Virus record (IMG/VR): IMGVR_UViG_3300027996_000077
Location: 1 to 38,603 of that record
Reading direction: 5' to 3' (one strand)
Origin: a virus
Length of the DNA stretch: 38,603 nt
A program made the position numbers and the translations under genes. The notes below the pieces were generated by a model. That model was not told the origin of the DNA and searched no databases. It was given only the letters and a program-made list of their open reading frames with translations. The first letter of the stretch is position 1. Every line of letters starts with the position of its first letter. Positions 11,629 to 20,012 of this stretch are shown in pieces.

Positions 11629-11717
11629 AAGAGGCAACTTCAGACGGGGGGGGTTGAATAAATAATAGCAGTCATCCATTCCACCTTGTACCCGGTCTTT
11701 TAGTGAAGCTGCCTCTT
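11629..11717 (-). ncRNA. Structured 5' leader of the regulatory cassette
   Basis: On the minus strand AAGAGGCAGCTTC (11717-11705) can pair with GAAGTTGCCTCTT (11641-11629): 13 pairs, one of them G-U, so the match is complete as RNA but imperfect as DNA. Inside, GACCGGG and CCCCGTC can extend the fold with one mismatch. The loop is 63 bases and includes a C8 run. The closing arm ends only about 5 bases before the AAGGAA ribosome site, and the predicted transcription start is about 12 bases before the opening arm. It could control translation or sense a ligand, but it matches no known class that I recognise. Confidence 0.45.
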
Positions 11718-11735
11718 TGGTAGTCTACTTGGATA

Positions 11736-11764
11736 GTGATAGCACAGGTATGCAGAAATGACAA
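11736..11764 (-). promoter_or_regulatory. Extended -10 sigma70 promoter for the regulatory cassette
   Basis: On the minus strand TTGTCA (11764-11759), a 17-base spacer ending TGC, then TATCAC (11741-11736). The TG one base before the -10 makes an extended -10. It points to the gene starting at 11608, with a leader of about 120 bases, and lies directly after a terminator hairpin. Confidence 0.6.
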
Positions 11765-11784
11765 GGGGGGCTCGAAAACCCCCC
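11765..11784 (-). terminator. GC hairpin terminator of the 12907-11839 unit
   Basis: On the minus strand GGGGGG-TTTTCGAG-CCCCCC is followed by TTGTCATTTC. The six GC pairs and loop suit an intrinsic terminator, though the tail is only partly T-rich. It follows the gene ending at 11839 by about 55 bases and abuts the -35 box of the next promoter, so one unit ends where the next begins. Apart from a GC-rich patch, nothing else is seen in 11785-11838. Confidence 0.55.
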
Positions 11785-11838
11785 TCTAGCTTGCACCTTA
11801 TCGCCCCTCCCCAGGGTTAATAAAATGGTGCTGCGTTT

Positions 11839-12486
11839 CTATTTTAGATCACTGGGCACATCGGCGACGTCGTCAAGTTTTGGTTTTGGCATATCGCGAG
11901 ATGGTTCTAGAACTTGAGCATAATCCGAATCAACGTCTGGTCTGAGTTCGCCGAGTTTCTCGTATGCGGGTGCGGTCAGTCCTAGGTCTTCTCCGGTACC
12001 TGTGCCGATCCACCGGGCCAAGCAGTCATCGGTTACGACGAACATTTGGCGGATGTCTTCGGCGTCTTCCAGAGCAACGTAGCCCTGAGAGTTTGCAGAG
12101 TCGAGTGACAGCATGACGCGGCTTGTGTTAAAGATTTCTGTGACTACGCGTTTCATCTTTACGTTTCTGATACGCTGAATTTCTCTGCCGGTAGGCATAA
12201 CGATGGTGTATGCGTACTCGTGGCTTCCCGTGGGGAAATCATTGTGAGCCATTCCGAATTCAAATTCATCTTTTACAATTTTCCATTGTGCAAGAAGTTT
12301 TCTTGAATCGGACGGCAGGTTTTTTGAGCTGGTGTTATTGCTATCACACTCAAGTGCGAACAGCAGCAACCGGGAAACTTGCTCAAGTGATGTGTGCAAC
12401 CGGTAGTTACGGATCCGGTAGTCAACGACTTCGATTTGTCTTCCGCCTATAATTTCGGGATCGACTTTCTTTAGCTCTGTAATCAT
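11839..12486 (-). CDS. Hypothetical phage protein, 215 aa
   Basis: Begins MITELKKVDPEIIGGRQIEV and includes a helical block RLHTSLEQVSRLLLFALECD, strands around YAYTIVMPTGREIQRIRNVK, and an acidic Pro-rich end (DMPKPKLDDVADVPSDLK). No catalytic motif is recognised. AGGAG lies 6 bases before the ATG, which overlaps the previous stop as ATGA. It is the third gene of a minus-strand unit with two small membrane or basic proteins, opposite the packaging genes. The unit has its own strong promoter and terminator, so its products probably work together. Confidence 0.65.
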   Translation of the reverse strand: MITELKKVDPEIIGGRQIEVVDYRIRNYRLHTSLEQVSRLLLFALECDSNNTSSKNLPSDSRKLLAQWKIVKDEFEFGMAHNDFPTGSHEYAYTIVMPTGREIQRIRNVKMKRVVTEIFNTSRVMLSLDSANSQGYVALEDAEDIRQMFVVTDDCLARWIGTGTGEDLGLTAPAYEKLGELRPDVDSDYAQVLEPSRDMPKPKLDDVADVPSDLK

Positions 12487-12680
12487 TCTTTACTCCTTTT
12501 ACGTTTTCTGAAAAATCCTAGCAGTCCGCCGCTACGGTTCCAGCGGTCTCTTCTGAAATCAAACCAGGCTTTGCGGCGTTCGGTTTTAGCTTGCTCTATT
12601 CTAGGTCCATTGATCCATTTAAACAAGCGCACAAGTAGAAAAAGGATCACGATTGCAATGGCAGCGTAGACGTAAATCAT
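12483..12680 (-). CDS. N-terminally anchored basic membrane protein, 65 aa
   Basis: The ATG at 12680 has AAAGG 7 bases upstream and overlaps the preceding stop as ATGA; the longer frame from 12773 lies inside the upstream gene. MIYVYAAIAIVILFLLVRLF is one transmembrane helix, and the remaining 45 residues are highly basic with aromatic residues (RRKAWFDFRRDRWNR and FFRKRKRSK). This end would lie against the inner face of the membrane or nucleic acid. It resembles no family I recognise; the layout would suit tethering of DNA or a protein partner to the membrane. Confidence 0.6.
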   Translation of the reverse strand: MIYVYAAIAIVILFLLVRLFKWINGPRIEQAKTERRKAWFDFRRDRWNRSGGLLGFFRKRKRSKE

Positions 12681-12907
12681 TTTGGTGCCTTTGCCAGTGC
12701 AAGCCTGGCGGCCTTGAGTTCGTATGATAGCGCAATCATTTTGCGGTAGATTTTTTTGGCGAGTCTTTTCCACATAAGTCTTGGGAATAACACACCAAAG
12801 AATCTTTTCTCTAACAGTAGAGATGGTCCATCACTTACGGAAATAATGTACTTCCGTAGTGGTAGCACTTTCATGTCAGTCCTTCGCACATTCCATTTAA
12901 TGGCCAT
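12677..12907 (-). CDS. Basic hypothetical protein, 76 aa
   Basis: Begins MAIKWNVRRTDMKVLPLRKY and ends YELKAARLALAKAPK. It is rich in Lys and Arg, with an aromatic segment FFGVLFPRLMWKRLAKKIYR that could form an amphipathic helix. AGGAGG lies 8 bases before the ATG. First gene of the unit driven by the 12942-12971 promoter. Its stop overlaps the next start as ATGA. No family recognised; a membrane-surface or nucleic-acid-binding role is possible from composition only. Confidence 0.6.
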   Translation of the reverse strand: MAIKWNVRRTDMKVLPLRKYIISVSDGPSLLLEKRFFGVLFPRLMWKRLAKKIYRKMIALSYELKAARLALAKAPK

Positions 12908-12941
12908 AAATAAGTCCTCCTATTGTGTCTTATAAGTATTT

Positions 12942-12971
12942 ATTATAGCATGATGGAAGAGCCTTTGTTAA
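12942..12971 (-). promoter_or_regulatory. Strong sigma70 promoter, extended -10
   Basis: On the minus strand TTAACA (12971-12966), an 18-base spacer ending TGC, then a perfect TATAAT (12947-12942). It drives 12907-11839. Its -35 box ends one base before the start codon of the rightward gene at 12973, so transcription from here runs away from the packaging operon and polymerase binding could interfere with it. Confidence 0.65.
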
Positions 12972-12972
12972 T

Positions 12973-13764
12973 ATGCGGAAATCTAAAAACTATCATCCTA
13001 GACCAAGGAAGGGGTTTGCATTGAGTTTACCAGTAGAAGAGTTGGTGTATCCCGCATACGTCATCGAGTCTCCCGCAAGCATTACACAATCAATGTACGT
13101 CGTCATGCCTAGAAGATTTAAGAATGCATTTAATGATATGCCTATTGGGCACAGTGCTTTGACTGCCTCACAGCTTGAAATTGAAACCAAGCCAAATGAT
13201 TATGCGTGGCTTATGCGTATAAGGCTTTGGAGTTTGGTTGAAGAGACTATAAAGAAGGGTGTGGCTTTAGCGATTAACAAGAATAGAGAGTATACTAATC
13301 CAAGCAGTGTTGAGATACCGTTTAGGCAGTACATTGGTACGGCTTTAAATGAGAGGTCTGTCACGAGGGCATTTAAAAATGTTGACGGTGTTCTCTCTTG
13401 GATCCTGTGTCCATTGTCATCAAAGTCATTTCAGGATCAAAGACTTTTAAGTTTAGCTGGTGATAGGCTCAAAGAAATTTTAAGCATCAGGGCTATTGAT
13501 AGGGAAGGGAACTTGTGTGTGGACAATAAAACACTCAGTCTTATTGCACGCACGTCTAAGATTGTTCAGGACCGGGTGCTTGGCAAACCAATGGTTCGTC
13601 AAGAGAGCAAGCATCTTCACGCGCACAAGCAGCTTCCCTCTGAGGAAGCACCAAGGAAGTTAACGGCTGGCGAGATGGACGAGCAGATTAAGAAACTCGA
13701 AGCCAAGGCGAAAGGATTGCCTGTAAAAACTCATGTCATCGACGCAGAAGAAGACGACAGTTAA
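12973..13764 (+). CDS. Probable small terminase subunit, 263 aa
   Basis: Assigned mainly by position directly before the large terminase, with which it overlaps by 32 bases. It begins MRKSKNYHPRPRKGFALSLP, has a mixed helical body, and ends in a charged coiled-coil-like tail (KLTAGEMDEQIKKLEAKAKG) of the kind that forms terminase oligomers or contacts the large subunit. No clear helix-turn-helix is visible, so the call is inferential. The ATG at 12973 lacks a good ribosome site. A TTG at 13021 follows AAGGAAGGGG by 6 bases and would remove 16 residues, a serious alternative start. Confidence 0.6.
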   Translation: MRKSKNYHPRPRKGFALSLPVEELVYPAYVIESPASITQSMYVVMPRRFKNAFNDMPIGHSALTASQLEIETKPNDYAWLMRIRLWSLVEETIKKGVALAINKNREYTNPSSVEIPFRQYIGTALNERSVTRAFKNVDGVLSWILCPLSSKSFQDQRLLSLAGDRLKEILSIRAIDREGNLCVDNKTLSLIARTSKIVQDRVLGKPMVRQESKHLHAHKQLPSEEAPRKLTAGEMDEQIKKLEAKAKGLPVKTHVIDAEEDDS

Positions 13765-15307
13765 AAAGAAGAGAGGTCGCCCGAAGAAAACAGATCAAAC
13801 TGTTTCCGAGAAGCGAGCTTATCTAAAAGCCTTAAAAGAACGAGAGAAGCTTAGGGTTGGTCTGCCGCATCTTTACGGTTGGCCGTGGTACCCATGGGCC
13901 AAAGAGTTCTTTCAGTCAACGAACAATTTAAATTTCTTGGTGGCTGCTAACCAGTGTAGCAAATCGAGCACTATGATTAGAAAGGTCATCCACTGGGCCA
14001 CGGAGAAAGATATCTGGCCGAAGCTTTGGCCCACGGTTCCGAAGCAATTTTGGTATTTTTACCCGACGTTTGATGTGTCAACGGCTGAGTGGCGTGAAAA
14101 GTGGGTTAAGGAGTTCATGCCTGCTGGTGATTACAAGGATGATCCCAAGTATGGTTGGAAGGCTTTTTTTCAGACTAATAAGAAAATCTCCCATGTTGAG
14201 TTCAACAGTGGCGTCACGCTTTATTTTAAGAGTTATGATCAGCAGATGAGTGCTCTGCAAACTTCAAGTGTCTATGCGGTGTTTGCTGATGAGGAGATGC
14301 CTGAGCATTTATATCATGAGCTGAACGCTCGCATCATGGCCCCGACGATCCGTGGCTACATGCATCAGGTATTTACGGCAACATTGGGTTTAGAGATATG
14401 GCGACGGGTGATGGAAGAAGTCGGTGAGCATGAACTTTTTCCTCAGGCTGCAAAGTGGCACGTTACACTTTATGACTGTCTAAAGTATGAAGACGGCTCG
14501 GTGACGCCGTGGACCGAGGATTATATTGAAGAGAGAAAAGCTCTTTGTAAAAACCAGGCTGAGATTGACCGAAGGATCATGGGGCGCTTTGTCCTTGATA
14601 CTGATCGCAAATATTCTGCTTTTAATCGGGGATCCAATTTAGCTACGGGCCACAAGCTTCCTAGAAATTGGCTAACATATGCGGGGGTTGATTGTGGTAG
14701 CGGTGGCAAAGCTCATCCGGCTGCAATCGTTTTTGTTTCCGTGAATCCGCAGTTTACTAAAGGCAGAGTATTTCTTGGTTGGCGTGGTGACGAAGAAGAT
14801 ACTTCATCGGCTGATATCCTTGATATGTTTCAAACATTAAAGGGAAAACAGAAACTTGTAGCTCAGTATTATGATCACCAAAGTCGTGATTTTTATATAA
14901 TTGCAAGCAGACGTGGTGAACCTTTTTCCCCGGCAAACAAGAGCCAGGAGTTCGGGGTGGGTTTATTGAATTCACTATTTAAAAATGATATGCTAAAAGT
15001 ATACGAGTCCGTCGAATTAATGAAACTTGTCATAGAGCTTGAATCCGTTAGGTCATCCACACCTAAGTCAAACGCTAAGGACGATTTCATTGACGCACTG
15101 AGATTCGCAGTAGCGCTTATTCCATGGGACTTTTCCGTTGTTGATTCTTCTGGCAAGACCAGCCAATCAAAGAAGAAAAAGATGGATCCGCGAGAAGCTT
15201 ATTATTTAGGGCTTGATCGTCCAAAGAATGATGGCCTTGATCTTCTCGCAGCTGAATTTGACGAAGCTAATTTGCTTCAGGATGACTGGTTAGAAGAGGT
15301 TTTTTAA
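13733..15307 (+). CDS. terL: Large terminase subunit (TerL), 524 aa
   Basis: The DNA-packaging motor and nuclease. N-terminal ATPase: Walker A-like AANQCSKSST at residues 71-80, where the usual Gly-Lys-Ser is Ser-Lys-Ser; Walker B YAVFADEE at 181-188 with the catalytic Glu; motif region TATLGLE near 215. C-terminal RNase H-like nuclease: Asp 320 in AGVDCGSGG, Asp 381 in YYDHQSRDF, and the Asp cluster AKDDFIDALRF at 448-458. Residues 11-20 (KKKRGRPKKT) look like an AT-hook, an unusual extra DNA-binding element for TerL. Length is typical. It overlaps the small subunit candidate by 32 bases and is followed by portal-region genes, as in most tailed phages. Confidence 0.9.
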   Translation: MSSTQKKTTVKKKRGRPKKTDQTVSEKRAYLKALKEREKLRVGLPHLYGWPWYPWAKEFFQSTNNLNFLVAANQCSKSSTMIRKVIHWATEKDIWPKLWPTVPKQFWYFYPTFDVSTAEWREKWVKEFMPAGDYKDDPKYGWKAFFQTNKKISHVEFNSGVTLYFKSYDQQMSALQTSSVYAVFADEEMPEHLYHELNARIMAPTIRGYMHQVFTATLGLEIWRRVMEEVGEHELFPQAAKWHVTLYDCLKYEDGSVTPWTEDYIEERKALCKNQAEIDRRIMGRFVLDTDRKYSAFNRGSNLATGHKLPRNWLTYAGVDCGSGGKAHPAAIVFVSVNPQFTKGRVFLGWRGDEEDTSSADILDMFQTLKGKQKLVAQYYDHQSRDFYIIASRRGEPFSPANKSQEFGVGLLNSLFKNDMLKVYESVELMKLVIELESVRSSTPKSNAKDDFIDALRFAVALIPWDFSVVDSSGKTSQSKKKKMDPREAYYLGLDRPKNDGLDLLAAEFDEANLLQDDWLEEVF

Positions 15308-15310
15308 CTC

Positions 15311-15607
15311 TTGGAAGAATCTGAATTAAAGCCGAAGGAAGTTGTGGCGATATTGCAAGCATGCAAGGACTTGGGAATTGCACGGCTTACTTATCGTGGT
15401 CTTGACGTGGTGTTCGATAAAAGCGAAGAGTCAGCTAGTCCTATAGGCGGCGTTACCTACCCAGATACTTTCAATCAAGATGCAGAAGAAGTTTCAAGAC
15501 TGGCCGTCGTTGACGGCGCAGATCAAAATTACCTCGATGATGACCTATCATTAATTGAAGACCCGGTTAGCTTTGAACAAAAGCAATTAGGAATTGGTGA
15601 AGACTAA
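15311..15607 (+). CDS. Small hypothetical protein between TerL and portal, 98 aa
   Basis: The start is TTG at 15311; no ATG exists in the frame and an internal GTG is too late. A GAGG lies about 11 bases upstream within the TerL end. It begins MEESELKPKEVVAILQACKD (first residue read as Met), then an IARLTYRGLDVVF strand, then a long acidic tail. Short proteins with this helix-strand-acidic-tail layout often lie between terminase and portal in podovirus-like genomes; their role is unknown to me. Confidence 0.6.
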   Translation: MEESELKPKEVVAILQACKDLGIARLTYRGLDVVFDKSEESASPIGGVTYPDTFNQDAEEVSRLAVVDGADQNYLDDDLSLIEDPVSFEQKQLGIGED

Positions 15608-15627
15608 TCTCATGGGCGGGGTACCGG

Positions 15628-17700
15628 ATGGATATAGGTCAACTAAACGATTATTATCGCCAGGGTGAAACTGTTGATACTGAGTTGTTTGCTGAGCAGC
15701 GTTCAAATTTGCTGCTTGTCTCTGGAAGGCATTATGCAAACATAAACCGGCGATTTAAAAACAATCTTAGAAGAACAGAGAACATTACTCGTGAGCAGAA
15801 GATTAGGCTTACGAAAAACCATATACAAAGAATTTCAAAAGCTTACGTAAATTCATTTCTATCACGGGCTCCTGGAGTCTGTGTTATGCCCAACAACGAA
15901 TCCGAGATTCAGGACCAGAAGGCAGCTGAACTTAACGGATCGGTTTGGGAATACGTTAAAAAAGCTCACAACATGAAGCACAAGATCCAGAGGTTCATCC
16001 GGGATTTTGTGGATGTGGGCGAGGTTTGGTGTGTGGCCAAGTGGGATACTGATTTAGGCAGACCCGTTCCCGGCCAACAGATCATGGATCCTGAAACTGG
16101 TGAAGTCATCCAGACTACCGAGCAATCAGGGGACATGTATTATGATCGCATCCTGGGTATGAATATGATCCGGGATCCTGACGGTCAGGAATTTGAGCTG
16201 TGTCGGTGGTTTTGCAGCAGGAAAATGCATGATACCAATGAGTTAAAGCGTAAGTTCAAAGATGATCCCGACAAACTTCAGATGATCCACGAGACCAAAG
16301 ACAAGACTTATATGGTTTTCGATAGTCAGCTGGGTTCTTACTTAGAATCCAAAAATATGTCTATGCTGAGAGAATTTTATTTCCGTCCAAACTCTGAAAT
16401 TCCTAATGGTTACTTTTACATAACCACTGAAGAAGGCATCCTTTATGAGGGTGAGTTGCCCTCCGATGAAGAGGGAGTCCTCTTTCCGGTCCTCCACGCA
16501 GGCTTTGATGAACTGGCGACGAGACCGAGGTCCATAAGTATCATTAGACAACTTCGCCCATATCAGGCTGAGCTGAACCGGGCCGCCTCGAAAGTTGCCG
16601 AGCATCAGATCACTCTTGGCGATGATAAGATCATTCTTAATAACGGATCTTCAATCACCGCAGGTGGTACGGCTCATGGGATTAAGGCTGTTAAAGTCAC
16701 GGGTGGTGAAATCAAGGTTCTTCCTGGTCGCAGCGGCGAGCAGTATCTTGGTTACATGCAGCAACAGATTACTGAAATGTACCAAACTGCAAACGTGCCT
16801 GAGCAGGTTGCTGATAAGCAGCAGGCCCAGCAAGATGTCTACGCGCTTCTTCATCAAAGCATGTCTCAGAAAAAAGAGTTCATGATCTATTCTGGGAAGA
16901 TTGAAAAGTTCCTCGTAGATCTTTGTAGTCTTACTTTGCGCTATATGAAACTTTACGCTCATCCTCAAATGATCGTTCCTATGATTGGCAAAAAAGAAGC
17001 CATCAATATGGATGAGTTTAAAAACTCTGAGCCTATCAGCTATCAAATTAAATTAGAGCCTCAGAACGAAGACATTGAAACCAAGATGGGCAAGCAACTT
17101 ACCATGGCTCATATCATGCAGTATGCATCTGGATCCATGGACAAGGAAGATATCGGCAAGCTCATCCGGGCGATGCCTTATGCAAATGACGAAGAGCTTC
17201 TTAGCGATCTTACCTTAGATTTTGATAATGCCAAAAACGACATGCTAGCGTTAGATCGTGGTAAACCAGTCGAAGCACAGCCAAACGACAACCATTCTTA
17301 TATGTTAAAAAAGTTTGTTAATCGTACAAAGCAATCAGACTTTGAAACACTTAATCCTGAAATACAGCAAATGTATTTTATGAGAATACAGCAACACGAA
17401 CAGTTTCAAGCACAGCAGATACAGGCACAGCAGATGGCTGCTAGTGGTTTTATTCCCAGCGGTGGTCATCTTGTGGCTGTTGAGTTTTATGTTCAGAGTC
17501 CTAAGGATCCTACAAAAACACGTAGGGCCAGGATTCCTTACGAATCTTTGGACTGGCTTGTATCAAAGCTAGAACAACAGGGTTCGAATCAAGAGATCTT
17601 GCGCTCGCTAGATCCTAGCGTAGTTCAAGATATGGTCCAGCAGGGTATGTTGGCCCCTCCCCAAGGTGGGGAGAATGTAGTTAATATGCCGCCAAGGTAA
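15628..17700 (+). CDS. Portal (head-tail connector) protein, 690 aa
   Basis: The ring at the capsid vertex through which DNA enters and leaves. Identity rests on position (TerL, small protein, portal, scaffold, capsid), size close to P22-type portals (about 725), and sequence character. The N-terminal helix is followed by IRLTKNHIQRISKAYVNSFL, which fits the portal wing start. A mid-region segment QQITEMYQTANVPEQVADKQ leads to QSMSQKKEFMIYSGKIEKF, the usual long crown/stem helices, and the C-terminus is Gln-rich (QAQQIQAQQMA). GGGG lies 6 bases before the ATG. Confidence 0.85.
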   Translation: MDIGQLNDYYRQGETVDTELFAEQRSNLLLVSGRHYANINRRFKNNLRRTENITREQKIRLTKNHIQRISKAYVNSFLSRAPGVCVMPNNESEIQDQKAAELNGSVWEYVKKAHNMKHKIQRFIRDFVDVGEVWCVAKWDTDLGRPVPGQQIMDPETGEVIQTTEQSGDMYYDRILGMNMIRDPDGQEFELCRWFCSRKMHDTNELKRKFKDDPDKLQMIHETKDKTYMVFDSQLGSYLESKNMSMLREFYFRPNSEIPNGYFYITTEEGILYEGELPSDEEGVLFPVLHAGFDELATRPRSISIIRQLRPYQAELNRAASKVAEHQITLGDDKIILNNGSSITAGGTAHGIKAVKVTGGEIKVLPGRSGEQYLGYMQQQITEMYQTANVPEQVADKQQAQQDVYALLHQSMSQKKEFMIYSGKIEKFLVDLCSLTLRYMKLYAHPQMIVPMIGKKEAINMDEFKNSEPISYQIKLEPQNEDIETKMGKQLTMAHIMQYASGSMDKEDIGKLIRAMPYANDEELLSDLTLDFDNAKNDMLALDRGKPVEAQPNDNHSYMLKKFVNRTKQSDFETLNPEIQQMYFMRIQQHEQFQAQQIQAQQMAASGFIPSGGHLVAVEFYVQSPKDPTKTRRARIPYESLDWLVSKLEQQGSNQEILRSLDPSVVQDMVQQGMLAPPQGGENVVNMPPR

Positions 17701-17735
17701 ATGGCGGTTAAGTCAGACCAGACAGGAGAAAGATC

Positions 17736-18734
17736 ATGCCAGAAGAAATGACCGACCAAGTTAGTGAAGAGGTTCAGGACGAGGTTTATGTTGAGCCAGA
17801 AACGGACGACATACCTGTAGTTGCCGCTGAAGAGCCAGCTAAAGAGGAAGAGGCAAAGGCATATCAGGCAGATTTCAGCTACAAAGTTTATGATGATGTA
17901 AAAGAGATTCCAGAATTCTATCGCTCATTGATTACTGATAAGGAGTCAGAGGAGCAGGTAAGGACGTTGTTCTGTAAGGCTGATGGTATTGAGCCGATGA
18001 AGGCTAAATACGAGAAGTCTAAAACAGACCGTGACACGTTCAAGACTGAACGCGACCAGTACAAAACTCAACACGGTGATGTACACGGCAAACTTCAGGA
18101 ACTTGAATACTACCGCCAGAATGATCTTGGAGCTTTTTTCAAGCATGCGAACCTTTCGAATGATGAAGTTTTTGGTTGGGTTGAAAGACAAATAGACCTT
18201 GAAAAAAATCCCGAGCAGAAGCGTGGCTACGAAAGTCAGACACAAAGAACTCAGGACAACTGGCAGCAAACACAAACGACTCAAGCAAATCAACAAAGAG
18301 CAATGGATATGTTTGAGCATCAACACAACCTGGCCGTCAAGAATACAATGATGCAGCCACAGGTTAGTGATTTTGTTACCAAGGTTGATGGAATTTTTGG
18401 AGAGGGTACTTTTCTCGGTGAAGTAGACGCTCACGGAGATAAAGTTTGGAACACGGAAAAAAGGTATATCTATCCTGACGAAGCCGTAAAGGTGGTTCAG
18501 GCGAGATACAACAATTTATTTGAACAAATGAGCAACTATAATTCTGGTAACGGTTCAGCTGGTGCTGGCAGTCATGGGACTTTACCGTCTCAAGCTGCTC
18601 CGGCGACTCAAGCGAAGGCTCCACCGCCGCCACCTCCGCCTAATTTAGGCTCAGGTAGTGGAAGGTCGCCAACGTTTAAGTCACCGTCGAGTACCAAAGA
18701 ACTTAGAGATCTTGCTCAGAAGATGGGAGACTAA
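17736..18734 (+). CDS. Scaffolding protein, 332 aa
   Basis: Expected to guide capsid assembly and leave before DNA fills the head. Typical features: a very acidic N-terminus (DQVSEEVQDEVYVEPETDD), a coiled-coil centre near residues 88-130 (KYEKSKTDRDTFKTERDQY), Gln/Thr-rich linkers near 165-190, and a disordered Pro/Gly-rich segment (KAPPPPPPPNLGSGSG) before a basic helical tail (STKELRDLAQKMGD), which would be the capsid-binding end. AGGAG lies 7 bases before the ATG. It stops 2 bases before the capsid gene, so the two are made together in quantity. Confidence 0.8.
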   Translation: MPEEMTDQVSEEVQDEVYVEPETDDIPVVAAEEPAKEEEAKAYQADFSYKVYDDVKEIPEFYRSLITDKESEEQVRTLFCKADGIEPMKAKYEKSKTDRDTFKTERDQYKTQHGDVHGKLQELEYYRQNDLGAFFKHANLSNDEVFGWVERQIDLEKNPEQKRGYESQTQRTQDNWQQTQTTQANQQRAMDMFEHQHNLAVKNTMMQPQVSDFVTKVDGIFGEGTFLGEVDAHGDKVWNTEKRYIYPDEAVKVVQARYNNLFEQMSNYNSGNGSAGAGSHGTLPSQAAPATQAKAPPPPPPPNLGSGSGRSPTFKSPSSTKELRDLAQKMGD

Positions 18735-18736
18735 TC

Positions 18737-19996
18737 ATGGCAACAACCAGGACATTTAATGCGATGCTTAACCAGTATCTTCCGAACAAATTGCTTCGGG
18801 AAGAACTGATTGAGAAGAACTATATTTTAAAAACATGTCGTAAAGACAATAACTGGAAGGGTGGCTCGTTAATAGTACCTTTCCGTGGCGCTGAAAGTAG
18901 CTCAGTGGCCTTTGGGGCGTTAACTGGAAGCACAGATATTGCTGAATCGGAACTCGTCCGAGGCTCTATCTCTACGCAGCCTGAACTTTGGGGCTCGCTG
19001 ATCTTTAATCAACGTGACCTTCAGGAACATGATGGAAAAATTCCTGAGTCTACTTTTCTCAGAATTCTTCCTGATGAAATCGACTACTTCATGAAATATC
19101 TGAACGAAGTCGTTTCCATCCAACTAGGAACTGGTCCTCATTTCGCAACAGCCACCGGTTACGGTACGGCTGGTGACGCATCTGATGGTCAGTACATTGT
19201 TGATCATCCTGAAAGAATGTACCTTGGTCAAAAAACATCGCTTGATGATGACAACTCAGCGGCAACTGATGCTTATGTCATAGCTATTGACATGAACACC
19301 AAGATCGTTGAATTTTCTGCAACTCGCGGTGGCGCAGCAGCAAACCTGTCAGCGTATACGGTCGCTCAAAATGCAAAATTCTATCATCCCGGCGCACAAG
19401 CTGCCCCGATGACTTCCATGAGAAGCGTTTTCTTGAGTCTTGCTAACGGCGGCTCAGCTAACGTGCATGGCGTTGCAAAAACAGCGTATCCATTTTTGCA
19501 AGCAATCAACGTATCAGGCGCAACCATTACTTCCACGAACGTCATTGAAAAAATCTTTGACTCATACACGGAAGTTTGTAAGCTTGGTAAAGGCACGGCC
19601 AATAAAGTTCTTATGAGCTACAAACATCTTGGATCAGTCCTTAAGAGCCTTCAGGTTTCTAAAGGTGGCTTCCAGGTTGTTAAAGAGCCTGTAGGAAAAA
19701 CCCAACAGTTTGGTTGGAGCGAGATCGTTCTTGCTTCTGTTAAAAGTGGAATGGCACTTACTCTCGTCGGTATCCAAGAGATGGACGATGACATCATGCC
19801 TTTTGTTAACTTTGACACATTAGTGTTCAGGTCCAATGGTTTCTTCCGCAAGCGTAAGGCACCGGATGGCAAAGAATATTTCGAAATCCGCAACACCAGT
19901 GGCTATCAATACATATGTGATGTATGCCTTTTTGGTGATATGGAATATTCAAAACCTGGTGAGAACGCTATCATCCACAGTATTCCTAATTACTAA
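18737..19996 (+). CDS. Major capsid protein, 419 aa
   Basis: The shell subunit, probably with the HK97 fold shared by all tailed phages. It begins MATTRTFNAMLNQYLPNKLL, with an early helix, then GGSLIVPFRGAESSSVAFGA (the E-loop/beta-hairpin type segment), and a helical spine around FLRILPDEIDYFMKYLNEVV. The C-terminal domain includes DIMPFVNFDTLVFRSNGFF. There is no obvious cleavage signal or protease gene nearby, which fits scaffold-driven assembly. GGGAG lies 7 bases before the ATG. It is followed by two hairpins (20013-20048) that may stabilise the abundant message. Confidence 0.85.
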   Translation: MATTRTFNAMLNQYLPNKLLREELIEKNYILKTCRKDNNWKGGSLIVPFRGAESSSVAFGALTGSTDIAESELVRGSISTQPELWGSLIFNQRDLQEHDGKIPESTFLRILPDEIDYFMKYLNEVVSIQLGTGPHFATATGYGTAGDASDGQYIVDHPERMYLGQKTSLDDDNSAATDAYVIAIDMNTKIVEFSATRGGAAANLSAYTVAQNAKFYHPGAQAAPMTSMRSVFLSLANGGSANVHGVAKTAYPFLQAINVSGATITSTNVIEKIFDSYTEVCKLGKGTANKVLMSYKHLGSVLKSLQVSKGGFQVVKEPVGKTQQFGWSEIVLASVKSGMALTLVGIQEMDDDIMPFVNFDTLVFRSNGFFRKRKAPDGKEYFEIRNTSGYQYICDVCLFGDMEYSKPGENAIIHSIPNY

Positions 19997-20012
19997 TTTG
20001 TTTTCACGGGAA

